A DNA stretch of 64,000 bases, from contig JAFFJZ010000001.1 in NCBI GenBank assembly GCA_018340375.1, positions 67,324,001-67,388,000 on the forward strand, written 5' to 3'. The notes under the pieces were generated by a model. That model worked only from the letters and a program-made list of their open reading frames with translations, was not told the DNA's origin and ran no database searches. The DNA is from Gonatopus flavifemur (lineage: Eukaryota; Arthropoda; Insecta; Hymenoptera; Dryinidae). Of the stretch, positions 21,219-31,764 are shown in pieces. Both the position numbers and the translations under genes were made by a program. Position 1 is the stretch's first letter; every line of letters starts with the position of its first letter.

Positions 21219-21937
21219 CACAGTTGGAAATTTGGTGTAAATCTGTTAAAAAATTCTTGTGTCATGAATTTTTTCTTGAATATTCAACACTAACATGTGT
21301 CACTTCTACAGCCGCTCCTTGTGCAATCAGGTCTCAACTGATTTATAATGTAAAATCATCCAAACACGTGGAGAGAAGTGTCAAAATGACGCAAATTTGA
21401 TTCAACTTAAGGTTGAACATAAAAATTGTGTTATTTTCAATTACCAAGGGAAGATCGCCAGTGGTGGGTGCTACTTTTTGATGAAAGATCCATATACGCG
21501 TAACTTTGGTACTCGTCATTCATTTTGGTTTCGGCTCTCATTCTAATGGGACTTAGTTTTCTAGATATCCAAATCTGAAGATCGAGTGCAAGTTGATATA
21601 CGCAAAGAAAGTACCTCCATCCAAGGAATAGAGCTTCAACGTCTCGTCTCGACGATCCGTGTTCAATTCTCATTGAAGATTATTTTTTTCAATTCATTCT
21701 CATGCATTGTTTTAACATAAACAAGAGTGCGATTTCCATATTGAATACAGGTTAAAAAATCCATAAATTACACTTTTCAACTGTTAAGTACTTATGTGCT
21801 GAATTTACACGATTAGAAATTCCAATAGAAATTCAATTAGTATCCTTTTGTGTCATATTATTCACATCAAACTTCGGTTATTAGCTGACACAAACACATT
21901 ATGTTGTGTTGAATTCAACACAAAATTTCCAACTGTG
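21219..21937. repeat. CACAGTTGGAAATTT inverted-repeat unit around unique DNA
   Basis: The left end CACAGTTGGAAATTTGGTGT and right end ACACAAAATTTCCAACTGTG are complementary. The flanks are CA and TA, so no exact duplication. The inner sequence from about 21420 to 21700 is not palindromic and contains a possible gene fragment (21437-21673). Confidence 0.45.
21437..21673 (-). CDS. Unidentified 78-codon open frame, possible gene fragment
   Basis: The frame runs from an ATG at 21671-21673 to a TGA at 21437-21439. It is charged and mixed in composition, and in contrast to the surrounding repeats it is not palindromic. A second minus-strand frame over 21554-21660 also reads as protein-like. I recognise neither. 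The segment lies between the inverted ends at 21219 and 21937, so it may be host DNA picked up by an element. Chance is a serious alternative. Confidence 0.15.
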   Translation of the reverse strand: MRIEHGSSRRDVEALFLGWRYFLCVYQLALDLQIWISRKLSPIRMRAETKMNDEYQSYAYMDLSSKSSTHHWRSSLGN

Positions 21938-22159
21938 TACAAAATCGCATGATTCTTTGAAAACTGGAACCACCCCGATTCTCGTAGAATTGTTACTCAC
22001 GAAAAAAAGGAATTTGCTGTGACAGCGGAATATAATTTTGCTGGATCCTTATTACTGGAGTAGCGAATTTTTTGCAATGAGAGCCAACTATTTACTATCA
22101 CAGCACTCCTGTTAGCTACGACAGCCATTTTCCAACTGTGGCAGCAAAAAATATTGGCT

Positions 22160-22445
22160 CACAGTAAAAAGTGAAACTTAAAGTGATCCTGAATATCAGC
22201 TCAAAAATGCAGCGAAAAGTCGCCTATTCCAACTAAAAGTAAGCGATGAAAAAGACTGAATTTCATTCAATTCCATCTTACTTTGGAAATTAAGATGGAA
22301 TTCTATCCTAATTCCGAAGTGAGATGGAATTAACTGAAATTCAGTCTTTTTCATTGCTTACTTTCAGTTGAAATAATAGGCGCTACTTTTGGCTGCATTT
22401 TTAGGCTGATATTCGAGATCACTTCAAGTTTCACTTTTTACTGTG
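22160..22445. mobile_element. CACAGTAAAAAGTGAAAC palindromic element, TSD CT
   Basis: A 286-bp element whose arms CACAGTAAAAAGTGAAACTT and complement run about 130 bp and meet at a TCCATCTTACTTTGGAA-type centre. CT flanks both ends (22158-22159 and 22446-22447). Part of the right arm is also present at 47290-47380. Confidence 0.7.
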
Positions 22446-22464
22446 CTCCTTCAGCAAACTCCCG

Positions 22465-22465
<1 letters not shown>

Positions 22466-22501
<36 letters not shown>
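22466..22501. repeat. (TA)n microsatellite
   Basis: About 18 uninterrupted AT units. It is likely polymorphic and lies inside the interrupted GCAGCAAA-type element. Confidence 0.9.
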
Positions 22502-22505
<4 letters not shown>

Positions 22506-22762
22506 AGCAGGCAAATTTTGCTGGAAAAGTGGACAATCTTTTGCTTCCACAGCTAAGAAGTCGCTGTCACAGTAAAAAATTTGCTGCTCCAGCAAAAGCC
22601 CGTTGGAAAGTTTTGCCTACGCATTTCTACTCGGGTAAACTCGCAAAATCTCCATCATATTTCCCATGTTTTGGGGAAAAAATATAGAAGAGAATAAGGG
22701 AATTTTGCATAGGACGGGGAAAACTGTTCTAATGGAGGTAGCCAGAAAAATTAGATTTGGCT

Positions 22763-23033
22763 GCGCGAGAAAAAAGAATTGCTAGTATAACAAACTGGTC
22801 TGTTACTACAGCGTCTACAAAAAAAGATTGCTCCAAGAGCAAGAAAAATGATTGAAACAACTAAATTTCTTTGCTGCCATGAGCAAATTTGTCAACAGAA
22901 CGAACGTCTCAGCTGCTGGAGGGAATATTTTCGCAAAGACAACGAATTTTTTTGTAGGTGCTATAGTGACAAACCATTTTTCTCCATATGTCACAGCGAA
23001 TTTTTTTTCTCCTACGTGCACTATATAATCTAA
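22763..23033. repeat. GCAGCAAA-type repeat copy
   Basis: GAGAAAAAAGAATTGCTAG at the left and GCGAATTTTTTTTCTCC at the right are inverted. The interior shares TTTGTCAACAGAACGAACGTCTCAGCTGC with the copy at 63240-63280. The two overlapping open frames here come from the inverted arms. Confidence 0.45.
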
Positions 23034-23073
23034 TAGATCTTCGTTGTTAATAATCGAGTCGTAAATATCAGCT

Positions 23074-23242
23074 CACTGAACAAAACGTTGCAAAACGTTT
23101 CTGGAACCTCTCAGAGACTGTTAATGTTTCAAGAAAACATCCCGCGAACGTTTATGAAACATGTCATTCGAAACGTCACAATAGCAGGACATTAGCAATC
23201 TCTGGGAAGTTTCAGAAACGTTTCGCAATATTTTGTCCAGTG
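23074..23242. repeat. CACTGAACAAAA palindromic element
   Basis: 169 bp from CACTGAACAAAACGTTGC to TTTTGTCCAGTG. The inverted arms carry AAACGTTTCTGGAAC and its complement. The following CCC-ended unit begins immediately after the terminal TG, as if it had inserted in this element's last dinucleotide. Confidence 0.5.
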
Positions 23243-23967
23243 CCCGAGCAGAAAAATTGTATGGCCAGCCTCATGTTAAAGATATATTATAAAGATATAT
23301 TATTATTATCATTAAATTACAGTTGCTGAGTATAAGGTTCATTTTTGAAAAATTATCATTCTTTACAAGATGAAATAGAATTTTTGGAAAGCTCTTTCCA
23401 TAACTAACAATTGTTTAGAATAATATTCAAGAGTTATATTGTTGAATAATTCAATTATTATGTTCGTAAAAATTCTTTGAGTAGTTGAATACCTTCTTCA
23501 TCCGCTTTTTTATAACCTGGAGTCGCGGATTTCACCTTTCGGTACCACTTTGCCACATTGCTGTAATCATTAACTGCCTGCCAAATGCCTGGAATGTGAT
23601 ATACAAAAGTTTATCAATAATTCTGCATTGGGAAAGATTCGGATATAATTGTTGATGATTTGAAATGATAAGGAGGATTGGAAACTACTGCGATTTTCCA
23701 GATAATCCCTCTGTACTCTGGGCAGTGATAGGGCTCACCTCATTCCAGCACACTTGATCTGGTCCTGGCGAGGCCATGGTTTGGTACGCCTGATTAGGGT
23801 TGACCAGATCTGGCCCAGCCAGGCTTGTAATGTGGCATGCCCTATCATACTTCATTACATCGGGCTCTGATGCAACGGTGCGTTACATTCCATATCAGGG
23901 CCTGATTTGAGATAAGGCTTTCCAGATCTGATCCTAATCGAACACCCAATATGGATTTCTACTCGGG
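23243..23967. mobile_element. CCCGAG(C/T)AGAAA unit enclosing a GST-like exon, TSD TG
   Basis: The unit starts CCCGAGCAGAAAAATTGTAT and ends ATATGGATTTCTACTCGGG, a terminal inverted repeat. TG flanks both ends (23241-23242 and 23968-23969). Unlike other members its interior is largely unique and holds a coding exon (23458-23588) with a splice acceptor. The right third has CCAGATCTGG- and GGCCTGAT-type words of repeat character. The simplest reading is capture of a gene fragment between inverted ends. The alternative is that two unrelated ends flank a resident gene by chance. Confidence 0.45.
23458..23588 (-). CDS. Terminal exon of a GST-like gene (delta/epsilon type C-terminus)
   Basis: On the minus strand the sequence ATATCACATTCCAG at 23589-23602 reads as a splice acceptor. 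The exon opens with two bases completing a split codon and runs 42 codons to a TAA at 23458-23460. The peptide contains VNDYSNVAKWYRKVKS followed by PGYKKADEEG. This matches in layout the end of insect delta/epsilon glutathione S-transferases, where a 'YPNVxxWY' helix precedes a 'PGY' turn and a short charged tail. Such enzymes conjugate glutathione to electrophiles in the cytosol. The upstream exons, with the N-terminal thioredoxin-fold domain, are not found at higher coordinates here. The exon lies inside an inverted-repeat unit, so it may be a captured fragment rather than a working gene. Family call is from pattern recognition only. Confidence 0.55.
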
Positions 23968-23969
23968 TG

Positions 23970-25264
23970 AGAGATTTGTTCTTCAAAGGATTCGATAAAC
24001 AATTCCTCAATACTAACAAAAATTCGAAAGAAAATAATGAATGTTGATTAGAATTATCGAATTCATGCACACATAAAAAAATGAAGAGAATCGATAAATC
24101 CAAATCGACGTTAATTCTTTTATTATCCAATTATAACGTTGTCAATGAATTCATTGAGTCGTCGTTGTGGTAACAATCGACTGGAATGAAAAACGTTCGA
24201 AGAAAAATAAAAACATCAACCCTTTCCGAGCTCTCGTGGTTCCTAATGGAACCTGTTCATTGATTTCCTTGATCTCTTGGATATACAAGTAAAACTATAT
24301 GTAATTTTCTTTCTCTTCTTTCTATATATGTAACAACGTCGCGACTACAAGATTCTGTCGTCTCGTTTTTCACAATTTCCGCGATTAAGTGGATTCGTAA
24401 CTATTGCCATTGCTTTACGGATACGCGTGACGAGATTGCCAATTGACTTTTCTTACTTCAGAAATTGGCGGAAAATCAAACTTCGAAAGAAGAGAGAGAG
24501 GTGAGGTTTTTTCACTTCTCACAGTTGATAATTTTGTCAGAATTTGATTGAATTTTTGAACATTCTATGATGCCTTGAACGATCATGCGTTTTTTCTCTC
24601 TAAATTTCATGGAATGAAAAATGAAATCTTGCAAAGTAAAAATTCTGCGGAGTGCAACAAGAGTGAGATTCCGATTCTGGAGAGTGACTTTCAACTCCAT
24701 AAGTACACTTCAGTTTGCAATGAATGCATTTTCCCTCTATCGGAATGAAATTTTAACTGTCATCAAGGGAATACGAGTGGCTGGGTTTTTCATCAATTTT
24801 TTCGCGACGAACTACGGAAACATACGTGCATTGATTGAAAATATTTCTCTGTACAGCATTTTTTGGGAGATCAAAGTAACTCGCCTTGTTAAAAAATTGT
24901 ACCGCTCGTGTGACGTTGAAGAGGGAAATTCTCACTTCAAGAGAGTGAAAATTCACTCTCCAGGTGTGGATTTTCACTCCAAGAAATTCAGAGAGTTGTT
25001 TCATAAAAATCAGGAAGCAGGCGAATCACGTTTTGGCAATCCAATATGCAGATAGAGCAACTTGATTCATATCCTTCTGTGGTTTGTTATAACGAGATAT
25101 TCATGTTTTCAATGTAGAAGATTCTTTTTGTAACAAATTCGAAAATACAGGACAGTCTTAATTCTGGAATATGATTCTTTCGACACAACTGCTTATAACT
25201 TCTTTACAAATTCAGTTTGAAAGAGGATTCGGAATCATCAAATCCATCCACATCCATTACGATG
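23970..25264. other. No recognisable gene; some AGAGTGA-type repeat words
   Basis: Mostly unique. From about 24490 to 25010 words such as GAGAGTGAAAATTCACTCTC suggest a diverged member of the 28091/46553 family. The 144-codon plus frame at 24621-25055 spans this repeat-like DNA and is not convincing as a gene. Confidence 0.3.
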
Positions 25265-25400
25265 ATATACTGAGTGAATCAGAGTTCATACTTGAGCTCG
25301 ACAGCATTCGCTAAGTTGGAGAACGGCGAATCTCTGGAAAAACAAATTGAACTATCATGTCGTTCTTTGTTTAGGAGTTATGAACTGAGAAAAATTTCAT
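25265..25400. repeat. Partial copy of the 12940-13753 palindromic element
   Basis: GAATCTCTGGAAAAACAAATTG and neighbouring words match the arm at 13300-13380. Neither terminus is present. Confidence 0.5.
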
Positions 25401-25460
25401 CGTATAAAGTACTATTTTTCTCCGTAAGGCAAGGGCTATCAACGTTTTCGACTACGATTG

Positions 25461-25716
25461 CACCGAAAAAAGTAATTACTCACCCTTACTCAAAATTAGT
25501 TCCAGCAACTAGATACAGTTGTTGATATTTGGTATATAAATCAGGCGTTGGCTCAACTAAATTCAAATTCAATTTTTCCGACTTTAGTTGCTGTCACTAA
25601 TTTGAAGTTGCCTTTACCACAGCTTTTATTACCAGCCTCTATTTTTTTATTACTCGGAACTAATTTTCACAACTAACTTCAATTCATTCGGTCAAATAAG
25701 TTATTGTTTTTTGGTG
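25461..25716. mobile_element. CACCGAAAAAA element, copy 1, TSD TG
   Basis: 256 bp from CACCGAAAAAAGTAATTAC to TTTTTTGGTG. TG flanks both ends (25459-25460 and 25717-25718). The interior (GTTCCAGCAACTAGATACAG and so on) is shared with 42485-42740 and, inverted, with 46080-46335. Confidence 0.75.
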
Positions 25717-26920
25717 TGCGCTCGATTTTTGATCATTTTTATTACCATCTACGTTAATAGGAAAACCATACTCCGCCGATTTTTTCCATCACTGATGGTC
25801 AAAATGATCAGGAATCGAGAGCAATTCTAATCGAAAACGTTTCATGCCCTTGGTTTACGAAGAAACCCTGCACTGAGAGAAAAATCTGGTCGGCACAACC
25901 ACAGCACGTAGTTGATTTTTACCTTGACCTTCTGATGTAGTTACTACAACTACATTCATGTGAGTTTCTCATGTTTTTCTCGTCATTATAACGAAATTTC
26001 AATCACTGCAACCGTGAATCTTTGACCATGGATCTTTGAATTTTTCTCAGGGTATGGGCACCCTCGCTGCAAACACGTATATCGGATACATTTTATTTAG
26101 ATATCTGCAATGAATTAGTGACAAAGATGTGATTAAAACGTATATCTGATACGGGTTCGCAACGAGGGTGCCTATAGGGGAAGTAGTACTTCATACAAAT
26201 AGCAATTATATGAAGTTATTGCATTTTAGTTGCAGAATACGACTGTAAAATTCGTTTCACGGATTCCGATACCCTCGGTACACTATAGGGGACTGAATCC
26301 GTGTGATCAATCGTTATAACACTTATTTCAATGTACGTAAACAAGATCCAAGTACTTATCGTTCAATTTTATCAGAAAAGATCTCAGCATTTTGAACTTA
26401 TATGAATAATCGGTATAAATTATTACGTGGTCACAGTAGGAAAATATCTGAAGTGTATAATTTTCACAATTCACAACATTACGCTCGGTATCGATTGACT
26501 CTTAACCTCGATATAATAATCTCGCGGTTGCAATTTGAGTAACAATATAAAGGCGAGGTAAATATGCGCACTTGGAAGGAAAAGAACCTAGTGATAATAA
26601 CCGAATTGATTTGGTTCTTTCAAACGTATCATTGTTTTATCATTACCAAGATTCGGAAAATATTACCGAATTAACTACAAGTGCATTGTTCTCTCAGTAT
26701 CTCATTCCACATTCACTCTGAGAGTCATATAATTCTTAGATTGTATCGATGTTTGACATATTTTCACAATTTTTAATTTCACACTTGATCTGTAATACCG
26801 CTTTTTTCATTTTTTTCAAGGATCACATTTGAATTGGCATGTTATAATTCTATATGTTACATATGACGTAGAAATAAAACTGCGGCTACTCTGTATGAAA
26901 ATGTAACTCATTCTCCCTGT
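25717..26920. other. No recognisable gene; unique AT-rich DNA
   Basis: No element ends or coding exons are visible. The stretch around 25860-25960 (CTGAGAGAAAAATCTGGTCG) resembles the end of the CACTGAGAG family but has no clear partner. Confidence 0.3.
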
Positions 26921-26924
26921 TTAA

Positions 26925-27540
26925 CCGTTAGCTGCCACACTGGGATGTATCGCACCCCAGAGCTCAAAAAAGTGTAGTTTGAGGCACGTTAATGGAAAGC
27001 ATTCATGCTAATAGCGACATATTTCAACAACTGAATCCAGCCACTTGCTTGCTAGGCAAATGGCATCTGTCTGGAAGTACCAGCCTTGCTTCATTTTCAT
27101 TCTAACAATGAATGATCGATCAAGTTCCAAGAAATAAGAAAATTGATTTTTTTGAGAATTTCACCTATCATTTGTCGGAATTATTATCTGCCTTCGAAAA
27201 ACCCCCTTCTGGGACTGTTCGTCATAAGATAAATGTATCTCAAGAGTACTCAGTTGAATTGTGTAATCATTCAATGAAAAATGGAGGTTTCTAGAATTTG
27301 TTGGTAAAACAACCTGTCTTCCCTGGTTTTCGAGATATCTATAATTGTTTTTATATTCAACTTGAAAATTGATCCAATATTTGTAGACTATATTATCGAA
27401 CAAGGTCTCAAGATGTACCGAAAAACATTTGCGAGTCAAAATATCACATAGAAAATTCATATCGTCGATTTCTTTCGCTGGGGTACGTCACACCCCAGTG
27501 TGGCAGCTACTCAACGGCAAACAAGTGTGGCAGCTAACGG
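26925..27540. mobile_element. piggyBac-like short element in a TTAA site
   Basis: A 616-bp unit flanked by TTAA (26921-26924 and 27541-27544). It starts CCGTTAGCTGCCACACTGGG and ends GTGTGGCAGCTAACGG. A second inner GTGTGGCAGCT copy and a CTGGGGT/ACCCCAG repeat lie just inside. Exact TTAA duplication and the TTAACC... start fit piggyBac-type MITEs; this assignment is inference. It encodes no transposase (99-codon minus frame 27161-27460 has no DDE features that I see). Confidence 0.65.
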
Positions 27541-27544
27541 TTAA

Positions 27545-27655
27545 GGAATCTCATTGATTCCGATGCAGGAAACTGATTCAAACCCATCGAGAATCAATTT
27601 TTAATGGGTTTGAATCGCTTTTCTGCATCGGAATCAATGAGATTCTTTGAGCAGC
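27545..27655. repeat. 111-bp hairpin directly abutting the TTAA site
   Basis: The arms GGAATCTCATTGATTCCGAT and ATCGGAATCAATGAGATTC pair almost perfectly, with an inner arm AATGGGTTTGAATC. The left arm starts at the first base after the TTAA of the piggyBac-like element. Confidence 0.7.
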
Positions 27656-28090
27656 GCTTGCACCCACGCTGAAAGTAATTCCACTGTATAAATTGCTGAT
27701 TTTCTTTGAGAATGGTCCAAACGAGACAATTTACAAGTGATAAGATACGTCGCTTGTAAACAGAGAACACAGAACTTAAACAAAAAATAATACCGTCGCA
27801 TTGTGATTCATCGTAGCACATAAAATTCAAACTCAACGACCACTCCGTACTTGCACAGAGGAAAAAAAATTTCATTTTTGTTCCAATAGCCAAGTATTTG
27901 CTATTACAACAATCTTCTTAGCTTAGATTTTTTGGCTGCAGCAGCAAAAATGTCAACTTCTCCTGCAAAATTTGTTCGGTATTTTATATATAATGCTGAA
28001 AAATTCGCTGTTTCAGTCAATCTGTTGCTCCCTCGGCTAGCGAAAATATTTTTTCCTCCATGTGGATGTCAAATTATATTGTCCAATGCT
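27656..28090. repeat. GCAGCAAA-type repeat copy and unique DNA
   Basis: From about 27868 the sequence carries GAGGAAAAAAAATTTC at the left, CAGCAGCAAAAATGTC in the middle and a TTTTTTCCTCCATG end, as in 19578-20041. The 99-codon minus frame (27594-27893) runs across the hairpin into it and is incidental. Confidence 0.4.
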
Positions 28091-28343
28091 GCTCTCTAAA
28101 ATTTTTAGAGTGAGATTGCACTCTTCAGGCAGCCAGAAGTGAGCTTGTCGAAATTTCGAGTGAAATTCTAAGGTTTGAGGTTAGAAACTCACAGCCACTC
28201 CAATTTTAGAGTCAATTTTCCGCTCTAAAAGAGTGGGGGTTCACTCGAAACGAGTAAAAATCCTACTCTAAGCGGACTGGCTCACTTCTGAGACTTAGTG
28301 GAGTGAAACGCGTGATTTTCCACTCTTCCACATTTAGAGAGTG
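28091..28343. repeat. CTCTCTAAAATTTTTAGAGTG element, copy 1
   Basis: About 250 bp. The left GCTCTCTAAAATTTTTAGAG and right TTTAGAGAGTG are inverted. A second copy is at 46553-46808. The middle contains TTCACTCGAAACGAGTAAAAAT. Clear target duplication is not seen. Confidence 0.6.
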
Positions 28344-28593
28344 GATAGAAGTTTGCCCCAACGTTTAAATGGAAAAATGAGAGTAATTAGCAGCAGGGTA
28401 TATTCTAAGAAAAGGGAAGAACTAACCGAAACGCTGGACACTCGATTTCTAAAAAAAACAGGAGGACATTTGTGTGAAAAGTACTTCCTTAATTTTACTC
28501 TTGGCATGGAGTCTTATTTTTTTAGAATCAACATCGCTTCTGAACACACTATAATACCCCTTGATATAAGGCGGAAGGCTCATTCTATAACAG

Positions 28594-28799
28594 CCCTTGT
28601 TGAAAAAATCCATAGAATCTGACGAAATTAAATTTAATGGGATTTAATCAGAACATTGTGCAAAGTTCAATCAAAATTACATTGGAGAATACACTAACTT
28701 GATTGACTGTCATTGAAAATGGTTGAATAGGATTTGGTCAGAACATTGTGCAAGATTCAATCAGATTTGGCGAGAATCAATCGGTTCGTTTAACCAGGG
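28594..28799. mobile_element. CCC/GGG short element, CCCTTGTT copy, TSD AG
   Basis: 206 bp, homologous to 2464-2691. It starts CCCTTGTTGAAAAAATCC and ends CGTTTAACCAGGG. AG flanks both ends (28592-28593 and 28800-28801). Confidence 0.7.
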
Positions 28800-30768
28800 A
28801 GGGCAATATTGGATTGGATACTCGATTGAAAAAAAGAAAGAGGAAAAAATCTCACTAAAAATTAGGTCATTTTTTAAGAACTAACCGTTTTCACGTTCCA
28901 GAACTGATCGTTTTTTTTCAGAACTAACCTTTTGGTAAGAACTGACCCTTATCATATGCCCTGATTAGCAGTCTACTGTACATTCAAAGGAATAGAAATT
29001 CTCAAATTCACGTGAGAATCATGCGATGACATAAAAAAATAAAAACGCTCCCAAAATTGATGGATTTCTTTCATGAACAGCAAGAAAAGTTTCATACGCT
29101 CGTTATCGACACCATAAACCTTTCAAATTCCAAGTGTTTTTTATTGTCTTATACCACCATATAATTTTCACTTGAATTTATAGATTTTCTTTGGTAGATA
29201 TCACATCGTTTCGCTATACAAAAGAACTGATATATTATACAAAATCCAAAATTGCTAATATCATGTATACGGTATTCAACCACCTCAACATTAATCACGA
29301 TTCCTAATAATCAGATGTCACTGTTCTACTCTGAAAGGCTATACAACTATCCTGTTCACCTTAAATATAGAGGTAAGGATGTTTACGATACCAGTTATAT
29401 TGATCTTTCAGTCTCCACAATGATCTGAAATTGCTAGTATTTACTCGAACAATCTCCGCTATGATATTCCGAACATTCTTATTTGAATCGAACCGAAGTT
29501 TTATCCTATAATTATAAAATTATGCAAATTGCTGAATTCAATGTATAGATTTTCGACATTGAGCTGTATACTTGAAAATTGAAGCATTATCAATTAGTAT
29601 ACTGTCCATGAGCACAAATTTATCTTCCCATTGATCTTTCGACTTCGTTATTAGATAATATCCGTATCATACGGTCTTGAGCGGTTTGTCAATCGAATCT
29701 GAATGTAATTTGTACTCGGTGAGTTTGATCATGGCTTGAACTATGGAAATGCGAAATTCCTCACGAAGGGAATAAAAATGAAGTCAGAGGATACTCCAGC
29801 TCATAGTGAAGAGAAGTATCTCCCGACGTGGAATTTAATTTGCATAATTTATCTTTAATACGTAAAAAATTATACAAAATTTTGTCGGAAAGTGATTTTA
29901 TACAATTTTTATACAAGATGTATACAAAATTTATGAAAATTGTATAAAAATTCTGTATACCATCGTACAATCGGAGATATCATGCAGAACATAATTAATT
30001 TGTATTCCCATTTTAATGATTTCTCAAACAACTTCGACACTTTAGGACACGAAGTTGCTTCCTACCTACGTGAAAGTATCACAACATATGTGTAAAAATT
30101 TCAGTATAGGAACAGGCGTTCATAATTTTCATATCAATTGCGTATCATGCGAGGAAAATTCATTAACCTTTTGTTGAAAGAATCACTCGTAAATCAATGT
30201 CATGATCCGATTCAATTGACCGAGGAGAAAAAAAACCAGGGAAAAGCGTTTTATATCAAATACAAGGTATGGCAATCATAACCTTTCGTTATTTCCTCAC
30301 ACAATCCGTGAACGTATTTATATTTGATATCTATATATAAAGCGTATCGCACATTCAATCCCGGCCACAGGAACGAATAGGAGATTATGATCATTCGAAT
30401 AAATAACGTTATTCTATCAATGTCTACGGTCTTTCGATATCTCTGCACGCATTTGAATGTTGTGCGCCAATGATGTTGCTCGTATTCGATTTGACCAAAA
30501 GAAACTCCCTGCAGCGCTTATTCGCGTTTCGATGAAATTCAGATATCCCAAGGTCCATAAAACACGTTTGAGTTTGCTTATACGCGATTCAATAACGATT
30601 CACAAACACGAAACATACAGATCTCTTTCTGATACATTTGGAGTTATGAAATAATGGATAAAAATTACAATAATCTAAATAAACGTTGGAAAGGACAAAA
30701 ATAACAATGATATTTCCTCAAGTCAATTGAATTTTATCGATTGTATATGGTGCTTAACTTATGTTATA
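28800..30768. other. Unique AT-rich DNA without a recognisable gene
   Basis: About 2 kb. A short foldback of ATACAAAATTTT-type words lies at 29850-29965. No frame or splice-bounded exon is convincing. It could be part of a long intron. Confidence 0.3.
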
Positions 30769-30988
30769 CTGTTGGAAAAAATTTGTGAATTTCACACACA
30801 AAATTTGGGAGCAATTAACACACACTTTTGTGTATCGAATTCACTACAGATTTCATGAGATTCGAACCATTTCAAGATAATATTGTGTTTGAATTTCAAT
30901 GAAAGTGTGGGAGATTTATTCCAAAAATATGTGTGTTAATTGCTTCCAAACTTTCGTATTGAAATTATTACAAATATTTCTTACAGTG
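30769..30988. mobile_element. CTGT(T/A)(G/A)GAAA... short element, TA duplication
   Basis: About 220 bp. The left CTGTTGGAAAAAATTTGTG and right CAAATATTTCTTACAGTG are inverted, flanked by TA (30767-30768 and 30989-30990). The interior has AACACACACTTTTGTGT-type words. Confidence 0.55.
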
Positions 30989-31764
30989 TAACGGTTGTTT
31001 CGTTACGTTATCAATTTTTCTATTGTTTTCAAAATGATCAAAAAATTGGTCCTCTTTGATTCCAACACATGAGGTGGAAAGAAATTTTACTGCATTCACC
31101 TGTTTTTCAATTAGTACTAACCTTCGAAACACAGCTGTCAAAATTTCATGATATTCTATTCATTAGTTTGTGAGTTATTGTACTAAGACTGACGGTACTT
31201 TTGTTATTTTTAGAACAATGTATCAAAAACAATTTCGTGTTTGAATTTTACACTGCTTCTCGATGGGAAGAAATACCGTTCGAGCCAAGCAATGGCTTGA
31301 AAAGTGTTATGGGGACTCCGCTCCATCAGAAACCACAATAAAACGTTGGTTTGCTGACTTCAACCGTGGTCGTAAAGACACCGATGATGCAGAACACAGG
31401 GGACGTCCAAATGAGGCGGTAACACCAGAAAACATCCAAAAAATCTACAAAATCGTTTTGAATGATCGAAAAGTGAAGTTGCGTGAGTTAGCTGACATCG
31501 TGAAAATATCAAAAGAACGTGTTGGCTTCATATCGCATGAGCATTTAACTATGAGAAAGCTGTGTTCAAAGTGGGTGCCGCGTTTGCTCCCTGTTGACCA
31601 AAAACAAGAACGCGTTGATGCTTCTGAGCAGGGTTTGGCCATGTTTGAACGTAAAAAGCCGGAATTTTTGCGTCGATAGGTTACAATGGATGAAACATGG
31701 ATCCATCACTTCACTCCGGAATCGAAACGATCGTCATCCGAGTGGACAACCCCTGGTGAACCTC

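Larger units (their letters stand above)
22000..22640. repeat. GCAGCAAA-type element interrupted by a palindrome and (TA)n
   Basis: Words such as TTTGCTGTGACAGC, TTTGCTGG and CAGCAAAAAATATT run along both sides of the element at 22160-22445 and of a (TA)n run. This matches the arm type of 19578-20041. The ends are not clear. At 22630-22635 the sequence TTTCTACTCGGG matches the right end of the 23243-23967 unit. Confidence 0.4.

Noticed and set aside
24621..25055. 144-codon plus frame
   Set aside because: It covers AGAGTGA-type repeat-like DNA with inverted words, has no recognisable domain and no splice or promoter context.
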